Assembly: GCA_963840055.1 (NCBI GenBank)
Contig: CAWIXM010000012.1
Coordinates: forward strand, 140,290-204,289
Length of the DNA: 64,000 bases
Direction of reading: 5' to 3'
From: Rhodoplanes sp963840055
GTDB lineage: Bacteria > Pseudomonadota > Alphaproteobacteria > Rhizobiales > Xanthobacteraceae
Below are positions 18,737 through 27,942 of this stretch, piece after piece (the stretch's first letter is position 1; each line of letters opens with the position of its first letter). The notes beneath the pieces were generated by a model. It made no database searches. It was not told the origin of the DNA and saw only the letters and a list, made by a program, of their open reading frames with translations. The position numbers and the translations under genes are program-made.

Positions 18737-19204
18737 TTAAGACTTTCTCGCCACCAGGCGATCGATGCTGAAACGTCCAGGGCCAGCGACAAGCAGCGCG
18801 AGCAACCCGCCGATCATCGCCATGTTCTTGTTGAAATTGGTTGCTTGTCCGCCGCGCGCAGCCCCGTCGAGTTCCCAGAAGCGGTGCGCGATTCCGGTCG
18901 CTACCAGGATGAATGCGATGAGCGCCAAAGCGGCAAAGCGGGTCACAATTCCGAGGATGAGAGCAAGCCCACCCAAGAACTCGACCCCAGCACCGAGTAC
19001 CGCAAGCGGGTAGCTTGCCGGAAGTCCGTGGCGCTGGAGATAGGTGGCAAATCCCGCGAGCCCCAAGATTTTGCCCCAGCCGCTCAGAAGGAAAATATAG
19101 CCCGCTAGGATGCGCGCGATCAGCAGGAGCGGGTCTGCCAACCCGGAGCCGAGCGGACCAACGCTGTTGTACGTCGTACCGGTGGGGTTTATTCGATCCA
19201 GCAT
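18737..19204 (-). CDS. DoxX family membrane protein
   Basis: 155 residues, four hydrophobic helices, with the DoxX pattern LLLIARILAGYIFLLSGWGKI and ALILGIVTRFAALALIAFIL. A strong ribosome-binding sequence (GGGGAGGG) precedes the ATG. DoxX proteins are membrane proteins of poorly defined function, often linked to oxidative stress or thiol redox complexes. The gene converges on hrpB and is separated from prpE by 155 bases of GC-rich sequence with hairpin potential. Confidence 0.82.
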   Translation of the reverse strand: MLDRINPTGTTYNSVGPLGSGLADPLLLIARILAGYIFLLSGWGKILGLAGFATYLQRHGLPASYPLAVLGAGVEFLGGLALILGIVTRFAALALIAFILVATGIAHRFWELDGAARGGQATNFNKNMAMIGGLLALLVAGPGRFSIDRLVARKS

Positions 19205-19359
19205 ATCGTCGCCCTCCCCAGAAAGCGCCTTCAGGGGCTACCGGTTCAATACTAATAATTTTAGCCGCGTGTCCAGGACGACGCCGGTTCGACACGCCGG
19301 CGGGCCGCCTAGGCGCCGGCCCCGCCCCGGGGCGAGGCCTGCTTAGCTCGATCTTGCGG

Positions 19360-21315
19360 TTAGCCGAGCCCGTGTTCCTTCAGGGCGTTGCCGATCTCAT
19401 CGAGGACCGCGGGGTCGTCGATCGTCGCCGGCATGGTCCAAGAATCGTGATCGGCGATCTTTTTCATCGTTCCGCGCAGGATCTTGCCCGACCGGGTCTT
19501 CGGCAGACGCGAGACCGTAATGGCGATCTTGAAGGCGGCGACCGGCCCGATCTTCTCGCGCACCATGCCGACGATTTCCTTCTCGATATCGGCCGGGGAA
19601 CGGGTGACGCCGGACTTCAGCACGAGAAAGCCGCACGGGACTTCGCCCTTGAGCTCGTCCTTGACGCCAATCACCGCGCATTCGGCCACGTCCTGGTGGC
19701 TCGCCAGCACCTCTTCCATGCCGCCGGTCGACAGCCGATGCCCTGCGACATTGATGATGTCGTCGGTGCGCCCCATGATGAAGAGATAGCTGTCCTCATC
19801 CTGGAAGCCGGCGTCTCCCGTCTTGTAGTGGCCGGGGAATTCGGCGAGGTAGCTTTCCTGGAAACGATCGTCCTGCTGCCACAGCGTCGGCAGGTTGGCG
19901 GGCGGGAGCGGCAGCTTGATCACGATCGAGCCCATCTTGTTGGCGGGCATTTCGTGGCAGCCCTCGTCGACGATGCGCACGTCGTAGCCGGGCATGGCGA
20001 CCGTGGGCGAGCCGTGCTTGACCGGAAGCTGGCCGAGCCCGATCGGATTGCCGGCGATCGCCCACGCGGTCTCGGTCTGCCACCAGTGGTCGATCACCGG
20101 CGTCTTGAGCAGGTTCTCGGCCCATACGATGGTATCGGGGTCGGCGCGTTCGCCGGCAAGGAACAGCGCGCGGAATTTCGACAGATCGTATTGACTGAAT
20201 AACTTGCCCTGCGGGTCTTCCTTCTTGATCGCGCGGAACGCCGTCGGCGCGGTGAACATAGTCACGCAGCTATGCTCCGAGATGACGCGCCAGAAAGCGC
20301 CGGCATCCGGCGTGCCCACCGGCTTGCCCTCGTACAAGATCGTGGTGCAGCCGTGGAACAGCGGCGCATAGACGATGTAGCTGTGACCGACCACCCAGCC
20401 GACGTCGGACGCGGCCCAATAGACTTCGCCCGGGTCGACGCCATAAAGGTTTTTCATCGTCCATTTGAGCGCGACCATATGGCCGCCATTGTCGCGGACG
20501 ACGCCCTTCGGTACGCCGGTCGTTCCTGACGTGTACAGGATGTAAAGCGGGTCGGTGGCGGCGACCGGCACGCAATCGGCTTTCTTGCCAGCCTTCAGGG
20601 CGGCTGTTCGCAGCTCGGCCCAGTCGTGATCGCGGTTAGCCGCTAGATCGGCCGCGGCCTGCGGACGCTGCAGGACAATGCAGGTCTCGGGCTTGGTCGC
20701 AGAGAGCTTGATCGCTTCGTCGAGCATCGGCTTGTAGGCGACCACACGCCCCGGCTCGATGCCGCAGCTCGCCGAAAGCACGAGCTTGGGCTTGGCGTCG
20801 TCGATGCGGGTCGCCAGCTCCTTCGGGGCAAATCCGCCGAACACGACCGAATGGATCGCGCCGATGCGGGCGCAGGCAAGCATGCCGAACACCGCCTCCG
20901 GCACCATCGGCATGTAGAGGATGACGCGGTCGCCTTTGCCGACGCCGAAATCCTTCAGGATCGCCGCGAGCGTGCTGACCTCGGTGAGGAGCTCGCTATA
21001 GGTGAAAGTCTTCTTCGTCCCCGTGACCGGTGAATCATAGATGAGGGCGGGTTGCGCCGCGCGTCCGCCGAGCACATGGCGGTCGATTGCGTTGTAGCAG
21101 GTGTTGCAAACTGCCCCGACGAACCAGTGTCCGAACACGCCGACGCTCGGATCGAAAACTTTCGTCGCCTTCTCGTACCAGTCGATCTCCTTGGCGGCGT
21201 CTCCCCAGAATCCCTGCGGGTCGGTCTTTGCTCGCTCGTAGACTTCCCAATAACGGCTTGCAGGCCGCGCGCTGTCCCGCTTGGCGGACTCAACAGGCAT
21301 TGCGGATGTTGTCAC
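19360..21315 (-). CDS. prpE: Propionyl-CoA synthetase (PrpE-type acyl-CoA synthetase)
   Basis: 651 residues of the adenylate-forming ACS family. It has the ACS N-terminal cap (YWEVYERAKTDPQGFW), the P-loop-like YTSGTTGVPKGV, the acyl-pocket region WAASDVGWVVGHSYIVYAPL, WWQTETAWAIAGNP and the C-terminal catalytic lysine motif RSGKILRGTMKKIAD. WWQTE followed by WAIAGN is typical of PrpE rather than acetyl-CoA synthetase Acs. It would convert propionate, ATP and CoA to propionyl-CoA. The catalytic Lys in the C-terminal motif is the usual site of regulatory acylation in this family. Confidence 0.88.
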   Translation of the reverse strand: MTTSAMPVESAKRDSARPASRYWEVYERAKTDPQGFWGDAAKEIDWYEKATKVFDPSVGVFGHWFVGAVCNTCYNAIDRHVLGGRAAQPALIYDSPVTGTKKTFTYSELLTEVSTLAAILKDFGVGKGDRVILYMPMVPEAVFGMLACARIGAIHSVVFGGFAPKELATRIDDAKPKLVLSASCGIEPGRVVAYKPMLDEAIKLSATKPETCIVLQRPQAAADLAANRDHDWAELRTAALKAGKKADCVPVAATDPLYILYTSGTTGVPKGVVRDNGGHMVALKWTMKNLYGVDPGEVYWAASDVGWVVGHSYIVYAPLFHGCTTILYEGKPVGTPDAGAFWRVISEHSCVTMFTAPTAFRAIKKEDPQGKLFSQYDLSKFRALFLAGERADPDTIVWAENLLKTPVIDHWWQTETAWAIAGNPIGLGQLPVKHGSPTVAMPGYDVRIVDEGCHEMPANKMGSIVIKLPLPPANLPTLWQQDDRFQESYLAEFPGHYKTGDAGFQDEDSYLFIMGRTDDIINVAGHRLSTGGMEEVLASHQDVAECAVIGVKDELKGEVPCGFLVLKSGVTRSPADIEKEIVGMVREKIGPVAAFKIAITVSRLPKTRSGKILRGTMKKIADHDSWTMPATIDDPAVLDEIGNALKEHGLG

Positions 21316-21642
21316 GTGCGCAGTCCTCCCTGGTGCGGCGCCCGAGTGAGCTAAAAGCAGTCGGCTCGGACGTTTGGATTATTTTGCAGGCGATTGTGCT
21401 CAATTGACGCTTGTTGGCAAGGGCGTTGGCGATCCGTCTTTGGTCGATCGGAGCGATTTGCCAAGCAAGATCAAGGAATAGAGCGAAGGGGGCGAGGGGG
21501 AAGATGAACTCGAGGCGGGGCGGACGCCGTTGTGTACTAGCGCGGTTAAAAAAAGCAACTGCCGGCCCGTGGCCGCGAGCCGGCAGACAACCTTGAACGA
21601 TATCCTTTGACCTTACAAGGCCAGCGTCTTCAGGACACTAGT
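21316..21642. other. Intergenic region upstream of prpE
   Basis: 327 bases with no convincing gene. It holds the prpE promoter region and the terminator at 21548-21586. Confidence 0.5.
21548..21586 (-). terminator. Rho-independent terminator of the YdcH-like gene
   Basis: Read on the minus strand, CTGCCGGC and GCCGGCAG form an 8-bp stem around a 12-base loop, followed by TTGC and seven T. It lies about 57 bases after the stop of the minus-strand gene at 21643 and is in the right orientation for it. Confidence 0.8.
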
Positions 21643-21819
21643 CTAGTGAAGGCTACTCTGTTGCCGCAAACGAGCAATGGCGTCTTTAATTTGTAATTTT
21701 CGCCGCTTCAACTCGACCAGCTGGAGATCATCTACCGAAGGATGTTGGCGCATCTCCGCAAGCTCCGCTTCCAACATCCGATGCCGTTGTTCGAGTTCAG
21801 CAAGCTCGACCGTGGCCAT
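21643..21819 (-). CDS. Small YdcH-like protein (DUF465)
   Basis: 58 residues: helix-rich and charged, beginning MATVELAELEQRHRMLEAEL, with the family pattern HPSVDDLQLVELKRRKLQIKDAIARLR. Such YdcH/DUF465 proteins are short two-helix coiled-coil proteins of unknown function. A second member lies divergently 250 bases away (22069), and a good terminator follows, so it is a monocistronic gene. Confidence 0.8.
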   Translation of the reverse strand: MATVELAELEQRHRMLEAELAEMRQHPSVDDLQLVELKRRKLQIKDAIARLRQQSSLH

Positions 21820-22068
21820 ATGGCAAATCTCCTTATGTCAGTCAGACTGCCCAGCAATTAGGTAATTTGCCATATTCTGCAATGCAAGTCGACGGCGTTT
21901 CTTTGTGCAATGCAATATTTGATCGGTCTGGCGCAGGTGCCAAGAATCCGAGCCGGGTCCGGCATCGCGCCAAGCTTGAAAAACGGACCCGCTCGGGCGA
22001 TACAAATCATTGGGCCGTAATCCCCAATTTCGTGGCGTAGAAGATCGCGGGCCTCGTGCGGCGGCGCA

Positions 22069-22275
22069 ATGACCGATGACAATGAAGCGGAGCTGCGCGC
22101 GCAGCTTGCGCGCTTACGCCAGGAGCATCGCGATCTCGATGCTGCAATTTCGGCGCTGCAGGACGCGCCTGGGTCTGATCTTCTACAGGTTCAGCGGCTG
22201 AAGAAGCGGAAATTGTGGCTCCGCGACCGGATCGCTTTTATCGAGGATCAGCTTACCCCTGACATTATCGCTTAA
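22069..22275 (+). CDS. Small YdcH-like protein (DUF465)
   Basis: 68 residues, predicted helical hairpin: LRAQLARLRQEHRDLDAAI then LLQVQRLKKRKLWLRDRIAFIEDQL, the DUF465 signature. It precedes purE by 120 bases, a common position for this family in Hyphomicrobiales, but no functional tie to purine synthesis is known. Confidence 0.82.
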   Translation: MTDDNEAELRAQLARLRQEHRDLDAAISALQDAPGSDLLQVQRLKKRKLWLRDRIAFIEDQLTPDIIA

Positions 22276-22395
22276 TGCCACCGCTCCGCATCCGTCTACG
22301 GCCTTCGCCCATCTTGCTACGGGGGCGACCGTTCTTATAAGTTCGGTTTTTCTTGCGGCGCAACGAAACGAAGCGGCCGCGCATCCGGGCAGCCG

Positions 22396-22893
22396 ATGAC
22401 GACAAAACCGGTGGCGATCATCATGGGCAGCCAGTCGGACTGGGCGACCATGCAGCATGCCGCCGAGACGCTCGATGCCTTGGCGGTGGGTTACGCCGCG
22501 CGGATCGTCTCCGCCCATCGCACCCCGGAGCGGCTCTATGCCTTCGCCAAGGGCGCCAAGGCGTCCGGTTTCCAGGTCATTATCGCGGGCGCGGGCGGGG
22601 CGGCGCACCTCCCCGGAATGACGGCGGCGCTTACGACGCTGCCGGTGTTCGGCGTGCCGGTTGAGTCGAAGGCGCTGTCGGGGGTCGACTCGCTCTATTC
22701 GATCGTGCAGATGCCGCCGGGGGTGCCGGTCGGAACGCTCGCCATCGGCCGCGCCGGCGCGATCAACGCGGCGCTGCTGGCCGCAAGCGTGCTCGCGCTC
22801 CACGATACGGCGCTCGCCGATCGCCTCGCAGCCTGGCGCCGCCGTCAGACCGATGCGGTCGCCGAAGTTCCCTCCGAGGAGAGCAACCGGTGA
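22396..22893 (+). CDS. purE: N5-carboxyaminoimidazole ribonucleotide mutase PurE
   Basis: 165 residues. It converts N5-CAIR to CAIR in purine synthesis. The class I PurE motifs are complete: MGSQSDWATM (about 10-19), SAHRTPERLYAFA with the catalytic His, and AGAGGAAHLPGM. Its stop codon overlaps the GTG start of purK (GTGA), so the two are translationally coupled and act in consecutive steps. Confidence 0.96.
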   Translation: MTTKPVAIIMGSQSDWATMQHAAETLDALAVGYAARIVSAHRTPERLYAFAKGAKASGFQVIIAGAGGAAHLPGMTAALTTLPVFGVPVESKALSGVDSLYSIVQMPPGVPVGTLAIGRAGAINAALLAASVLALHDTALADRLAAWRRRQTDAVAEVPSEESNR

Positions 22894-23981
22894 CCTTCAC
22901 TCCGCGCCCGCTCGATCCGGACGCGACCATTGGCATTCTCGGCGGTGGACAGCTCGGCCGCATGCTCGCGCTCGCTGCGGCGCGGCTCGGCTTTAAGTGT
23001 CATGTGCTCTGCCCCGAGCCGCTCTCCTGCGCCTTCGACGTGGTGCGCCGCGTGACCGAAGCCGACTATACGGACAAGGCCGCGCTCGATCGCTTCGCCG
23101 ACGACATCGACCTCATTACCTACGAATTCGAGAATGTCCCGGCTGAGACCGCGGCCTTTCTCGCCGCGCGCAAACCGGTCCTCCCCGACCCGAAGGTGCT
23201 GGCGACGACGCAGGATCGCCTTGCGGAAAAAACCTACCTGACGCAGCTCGGCATCCCGACGGCGCGGTTCGCCGCGGTGGATACCCCGAAGGCGCTGACG
23301 CGGGCATTGAAGGAGGTCGGCCGTCCGGCCGTGCTCAAGACGCGGCGGTTTGGCTACGACGGAAAGGGGCAGGCCGCCATTCGCGCGGGCGATGACCCCG
23401 ACGCTGCTTGGCGCGAGATCGGCGCACAGCCGGCGATCCTCGAATCCTTTGTCGGGTTCGAGCGGGAGATTTCCGTCGTGGTCGCGCGCGGCCTCGACGG
23501 CCAAATCGCTTGCTTTGACGTCGCCGAGAACGAGCATCGCGATCACATATTGAAAGTGTCGCGCGTTCCCGCGGCGATCGCGCCCGCGCTCGCCGAAGAG
23601 GCGCGACGCATAGCCTGCCGTATCGCCGACGCGTTCGCCTATACGGGGGTGCTCGCGGTCGAGATGTTCGTGGTCGCCGAGGGGAGAAGGCAAGCCGTGC
23701 TGGTCAATGAGATCGCCCCGCGCGTGCATAATTCCGGACACTGGACGCTCGACGGCTGTTCGGTGTCGCAGTTCGAGCAGCACATCCGCGCCGTGGCCGG
23801 CTGGCCGCTCGCGCTTCCCGTTCGGCATGGACGCGCGGAGATGATCAATCTGATTGGTGCGGAGGTCGAGGAATGGCCCAAGTGGCTGGCGGTGCCCGGC
23901 GCTTCGTTGCATCTCTACGGGAAGTCCTCGGTCCGGCCCGGCCGCAAGATGGGGCACGTGACGCGGGTGTTCGCCGAGTAA
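22890..23981 (+). CDS. purK: N5-carboxyaminoimidazole ribonucleotide synthase PurK
   Basis: 363 residues, ATP-grasp enzyme that carboxylates AIR with bicarbonate and ATP to N5-CAIR, the substrate of PurE. Visible motifs: N-terminal IGILGGGQLGRMLALAAARLG, YEFENVPAET, LKTRRFGYDGKGQ and the metal-binding NEIAPRVHNSGHWT. The GTG start overlaps the purE stop. Length is normal for the family. Confidence 0.96.
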   Translation: MTFTPRPLDPDATIGILGGGQLGRMLALAAARLGFKCHVLCPEPLSCAFDVVRRVTEADYTDKAALDRFADDIDLITYEFENVPAETAAFLAARKPVLPDPKVLATTQDRLAEKTYLTQLGIPTARFAAVDTPKALTRALKEVGRPAVLKTRRFGYDGKGQAAIRAGDDPDAAWREIGAQPAILESFVGFEREISVVVARGLDGQIACFDVAENEHRDHILKVSRVPAAIAPALAEEARRIACRIADAFAYTGVLAVEMFVVAEGRRQAVLVNEIAPRVHNSGHWTLDGCSVSQFEQHIRAVAGWPLALPVRHGRAEMINLIGAEVEEWPKWLAVPGASLHLYGKSSVRPGRKMGHVTRVFAE

Positions 23982-24158
23982 GCCGCTTCGGCGTGGCCGC
24001 GCGGATACGGGGGAGCGACTCACGTCAGGGTGACGCTCCGCTATGATGGACTTTGCGGTGTCTTTCTGCTAAATCGGCCCCAACTAGAAGGACGCGCGCG
24101 ATCGCTTGCGGCGAATGCAAGCGGGCGTCGTGTCTATTGTGCTTTGAAAGGATCACGC

Positions 24159-24446
24159 TTGCAGGTACTTGTTCGGGATAACAACGTCGACCAGGCCCTC
24201 AAGGCGCTGAAGAAGAAGATGCAGCGCGAGGGCATTTTCCGAGAGATGAAGCTTCGCGGCCATTACGAGAAGCCATCGGAACGGAAAGCAAGAGAGAAGG
24301 CCGAAGCGATCAGGCGCGCGCGCAAGCTGGCGCGCAAGCGGGCACAACGCGAGGGGCTCATCCCGGGCAAGCCCAAGCCTGCGCCGCGCGTCGGAGGCCC
24401 CGCTGCGGGCCGGCCGGGCGGCGGTCCTCCGCGCTTTGCGCGCTGA
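24159..24446 (+). CDS. rpsU: Small ribosomal subunit protein bS21
   Basis: 95 residues from a TTG start at 24159. The TTG is preferred because the family starts at MQVLVRDNNVDQAL, exactly where this codon sits, and an AAAGGA ribosome-binding site lies seven bases before it; longer in-frame readings add sequence with no family counterpart. The body KMQREGIFREMKLRGHYEKPSERKAREKAEA is canonical bS21, followed by the basic, Pro/Gly-rich tail seen in alphaproteobacteria. Downstream of purK, as in related genomes. A two-hairpin repeat begins five bases after its stop. Confidence 0.94.
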   Translation: MQVLVRDNNVDQALKALKKKMQREGIFREMKLRGHYEKPSERKAREKAEAIRRARKLARKRAQREGLIPGKPKPAPRVGGPAAGRPGGGPPRFAR

Positions 24447-24451
24447 CCGTC

Positions 24452-24551
24452 AGAGCATTTTCCGGCGAAGTGGGAACCGGTTCGCCGCAGAAAATGCGGC
24501 CACCAAAGGAAAACAAGAGCGAATTCCGATTCCACCGGAATGGAATTCGCT
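24452..24551 (+). repeat. Double-hairpin intergenic repeat, copy A
   Basis: About 100 bases. First hairpin: arms GCATTTTC and GAAAATGC enclosing GGCGAA/TTCGCC; second: GCGAATTCC and GGAATTCGC. Further copies are at 41058, 42121 (inverted) and 44821. It directly follows rpsU and could form its transcript 3' end. Confidence 0.85.
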
Positions 24552-24704
24552 TGAGAAGCGACGTGTGCGCGGCGGGCCTATTTTGGCCGCCGCTTATTCG
24601 CTGCGAGCCGCAAGTTCGCCGCCTTTCTCCTTGTTATTAATTGACAGAGGATTCAATTTGCGTTCGGCGCGTCCGAACCGTGCGACACCAGCGACGAGGA
24701 GACC

Positions 24705-25574
24705 ATGACCAAGCGGCTTGCGCGCCCCGGCCTGACGGGCCTCAGCGGCTTCGTCGCACTGATTGGCTTGGCGCTGGGCGGCTGCTCGTCGATCATGAAC
24801 TTGCCGGGAAGCGTCACCGACGAGAGCGCCTCTGCAGCGTCGCCCGCCAATCTTGCTTCGCTCACGGACGTGCTGAGCAAGAACCCGAGCGATCCGCAGG
24901 CCTACAATATGCGCGGCTCGGTGCTCGGTCAGTCCGGCCGCTATCAGGAGGCGCTCGCCGATTTCAACAAGGCGATCGCGCTCGATCCCAATTATTCACA
25001 GGCTTACGCCAATCGTGGTCTTGCCAACCGGCAGCTTGGTCAACTCGATCTTGCTCTCGCCGACTACAACCGCGCGCTCGACATCGACGCCGCCTACGCG
25101 GTCGCTTATGTCGGCCGTGGCATGGTTCGTCGCGATAAGGGCCAGCTCCTTGAGGCGCTGCAGGATTTCAACAAGGCGATCCAGATCCGTCCGGACAATG
25201 CGCAGGCCTATTTCAATCGCGCCCTTCTTTACCAGGGTCAGCGGCAATACCAATACGCGATCGACGATTTCTCGACCGCGATCGGCCTGTCCCAGCAACA
25301 GGCCGAGCCGTTCGTCGAGCGCGGCCTGAGCTATCTCGCCGTCAACGACCTGAAGGCCGCCGCCGGCGACTTCGACGACGCGGTGCAGATCGAGCCGAAC
25401 AATTATCGCGCCTGGACCAGCCGGGGCCTCGTCTATGAGCGCAATAATGAGAAGGAGAAGGCGGCGGGCTGTTACGCCAGAGCGTTGTCGGTCAAACGCG
25501 ACTATCAGCCGGCGGAAGAAGGCTTCAAACGGGTCGGTGGCGACCCCACGAAGGTCTACAGGGACTATAACTAA
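24705..25574 (+). CDS. TPR-repeat lipoprotein (NlpI-like)
   Basis: 289 residues. Signal sequence with lipobox LALGGC, so Cys27 should be lipidated and the protein anchored to a membrane. From about residue 60 there are six or so tetratricopeptide repeats, e.g. AYNMRGSVLGQSGRYQEALADFNKAIALDPNY split over residues 66-97, followed by similar 34-residue units. This build resembles NlpI-type adaptors that bring peptidoglycan enzymes or proteases together; no partner is encoded next door, so the role is inferred from architecture only. Confidence 0.85.
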   Translation: MTKRLARPGLTGLSGFVALIGLALGGCSSIMNLPGSVTDESASAASPANLASLTDVLSKNPSDPQAYNMRGSVLGQSGRYQEALADFNKAIALDPNYSQAYANRGLANRQLGQLDLALADYNRALDIDAAYAVAYVGRGMVRRDKGQLLEALQDFNKAIQIRPDNAQAYFNRALLYQGQRQYQYAIDDFSTAIGLSQQQAEPFVERGLSYLAVNDLKAAAGDFDDAVQIEPNNYRAWTSRGLVYERNNEKEKAAGCYARALSVKRDYQPAEEGFKRVGGDPTKVYRDYN

Positions 25575-25768
25575 GCGACGCTGTCACCCCTCGTCGATGG
25601 TCTCGAACCCGCAACGCTGTAAATAGCGCTGCCGGCGACATATCATTCGTTGCGGCGGGGAGCAATTCGCGACGAGAGAAGTCGACCACGCGAGAGCGGC
25701 TGAGCGAGTTCCGGCGCGACCGGAACGGATGCCCCGGTATTTTCACGGATCGGCGGGGAGCAAGAGCT

Positions 25769-27145
25769 GTGACGTTGAATGTCAACTCGCCGCATGCGCG
25801 CGACATTCGCAGCCACCTTCACCCCTATACCAATGCGGACCAGCATCAAACGATCGGGCCGCACATTTTCGTGCGCGGCGAGGGCATCTATGTCGTCGAC
25901 GACGCCGGCAACCGCTACATCGAAGGCTTGGCCGGCCTGTGGTGCGCGGCGCTCGGCTTCAGCGAAAAGCGGCTGGTCGAGGCGGCGACCCGCCAGCTCA
26001 ACACGCTTCCGTTCTATCACAACTTTTCGCACAAGGCGGTCGAGCCGGCGATCGAGCTTGCCGATTATCTGGTGAGCCGCGCGCCGACGCCGATGTCAAA
26101 AGTGTTCTTCACCAACTCAGGCTCGGAGGCGAACGACACTCAGGTCAAGCTCGTCTGGTATTACAACAACATCGTTGGGCGGCCGAAAAAGAAGAAGATC
26201 ATCGCACGCAAGGGCGCCTATCACGGCATTACCGTCGCCGCTGGCAGCCTGACCGGCCTGGCCTATGCGCAGCAGGCTTTCGACCTGCCGATCGCCAATA
26301 TCCTGCATACGGATTGCCCGCACTTCTATCATTACGCGGAGCCGGGTGAGTCCGAGGAACAGTTCAGCGCGCGGCTCGCGGCCAATCTGGAGATGCTGAT
26401 CGAGCGCGAAGGCCCCGATACGGTCGCAGCGTTCATCGCTGAGCCTTTTCTCGGCGCGGGCGGGGTAATTCCGCCGCCTGAGGGCTATTTCGAGCGCATC
26501 CAGCCTATTCTCAAGCAGCACGACATCCTGTTCATCATCGACGAGGTGATCAGCGGGTTCTATCGGACCGGACGGATGTTCGCTTGCGAGACCTACGACC
26601 TGAAGCCGGATCTGATCAGCCTCGCCAAGGGGCTCTCGGCGGCCTATCAGCCGATCGGCGCGGTGATGGTTTCCGAGAAAGTCTACCAGGCGGTCGTGGA
26701 AGGAAGCCGGCGCTTCGGCTCGTTCGGAACCGGGTTCACTTATACCGGCCATCCTGTTCCTGCCGCCGTCGCGCTCGAAGCCCAGCGCATCTATGACGAG
26801 CGCGACATCGGCGCGCATGTGCGGGCGCTCATCCCGCAGTTCCGCCTCAGGCTTGAGCGCTTGGCAGATCGCCCGCTGGTCGGCGAGGTGCGCTGCGCCG
26901 GTCTGGCCGGCGCGATCGAGCTCGTCGCCGACAAGGCGGAGAAACGCAACTTTGATGTGCAGCAGAAGGTCGGTCCCTGGACCATGAGCAAGGCGCTCGA
27001 ACACGGCTTGATCGCTCGCGCGCTTGTCAATGACACGCTCGCGCTCTCTCCGCCGCTGATTATTTCCGCTGCGGAGATCGACGACATGTTCGATCGTCTC
27101 GAACACACGCTCGATGACGCCGCCAAGGAGTTCGGCCGCGCGTAG
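25769..27145 (+). CDS. Class III (omega) aminotransferase
   Basis: 458 residues, PLP-dependent fold type I, subgroup II. PLP-binding signatures: NSGSEANDTQVKL (about 116), AYHGITVAAGS, the Asp in LFIIDEVISGFYRTGRMFA, and the Schiff-base lysine K287 in LISLAKGLSAAYQPIG. Relatives act on beta-alanine, taurine, putrescine, 2-aminoadipate-like or other omega-amines with pyruvate or 2-oxoglutarate; the substrate cannot be fixed here. The start is GTG with GGGGAGC upstream. It converges on a Liv-type ABC operon, so the imported compound may be its substrate (inference). Confidence 0.88.
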   Translation: MTLNVNSPHARDIRSHLHPYTNADQHQTIGPHIFVRGEGIYVVDDAGNRYIEGLAGLWCAALGFSEKRLVEAATRQLNTLPFYHNFSHKAVEPAIELADYLVSRAPTPMSKVFFTNSGSEANDTQVKLVWYYNNIVGRPKKKKIIARKGAYHGITVAAGSLTGLAYAQQAFDLPIANILHTDCPHFYHYAEPGESEEQFSARLAANLEMLIEREGPDTVAAFIAEPFLGAGGVIPPPEGYFERIQPILKQHDILFIIDEVISGFYRTGRMFACETYDLKPDLISLAKGLSAAYQPIGAVMVSEKVYQAVVEGSRRFGSFGTGFTYTGHPVPAAVALEAQRIYDERDIGAHVRALIPQFRLRLERLADRPLVGEVRCAGLAGAIELVADKAEKRNFDVQQKVGPWTMSKALEHGLIARALVNDTLALSPPLIISAAEIDDMFDRLEHTLDDAAKEFGRA

Positions 27146-27233
27146 GGACATGGCGATGGACAGCGTCGCTCTGCTTGCGGCGACCCTGCCGAGACGCTCT
27201 CGGTCGAGAAACAAATGCCAGAGCGTCGATCAA

Positions 27234-27942
27234 TCAGCCTTCGCCGAGATAGGCGCGACGGATGTGATGCTGCTGCGCCAACTCCTTGGGCAGCCCTTCG
27301 GCAACGATGCGCCCTTCTTCCATCACGTAGGCGCGCGCGGCGATCTCCAACGCGATTGCCACGTTTTGCTCGACCAGCAACACCGCTACGCCGGTGCGGT
27401 TGATCTGGCAGATCACGTCGAACATATCGAGGACTACCGTCGGGGCGAGGCCGAGCGACGGCTCGTCGAGCAGCAGCAGGCGCGGTTCGGCCATCAAGGC
27501 GCGCGCAATCGCGAGCATCTGCTGCTGTCCGCCCGACAGGACGCCGGCGGGCGAATTCGAGCCGTTCCTTGAGAACGGGAAAGATCGACAGCGCGCGTTC
27601 GAGCGATGCCTGCCGATTGGCGCGCGCAGTCGCGCGATAGCTGCCGAGCTCGAGATTCTCCCGCACGGTCATGCCGACGAACAAGCGTCGGCCTTCGGGA
27701 ACGAGGGCGATGCCGTGATTGCAGAAGGCGTTGGCGGGCAGCGCGGCGAGACTCTGTCCGTTCATGCGCATGCCGCCCGCGTCGATGCGGTTGATACCGG
27801 CGATGGCGTTGATGAGCGTGGTCTTGCCCGCCCCATTCGGTCCGACCACGCAGACAAGTTCGCCGTCCGCGATCCTGATCGACACGTCCCACAGCGCGAC
27901 GGCGGCGCCGTAAGACACCCGGATGTGCTCGACCTCAAGCAT
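27234..27942 (-). CDS. livF: Branched-chain-type ABC transporter ATPase LivF (frameshifted)
   Basis: About 235 residues after correction. Walker A VVGPNGAGKTTLINAI, ALVPEGRRLFVGMTVRENLELG typical of LivF, then a frame change at about 27550, then LLLLDEPSLGLAP (Walker B) and VLLVEQNVAIALEIA. Removing one C from the coding-strand run at the break gives F-A-A-G-V-L-S-G-G-Q-Q-Q-M, restoring the ABC signature. The start overlaps the end of livMG by eight bases. Last gene of the six-gene transport operon. Confidence 0.85.

Noticed and set aside
27146..27233. Bidirectional terminator between the aminotransferase and livF
   Set aside because: Some inverted-repeat character but no stable stem followed by a T-run on either strand.
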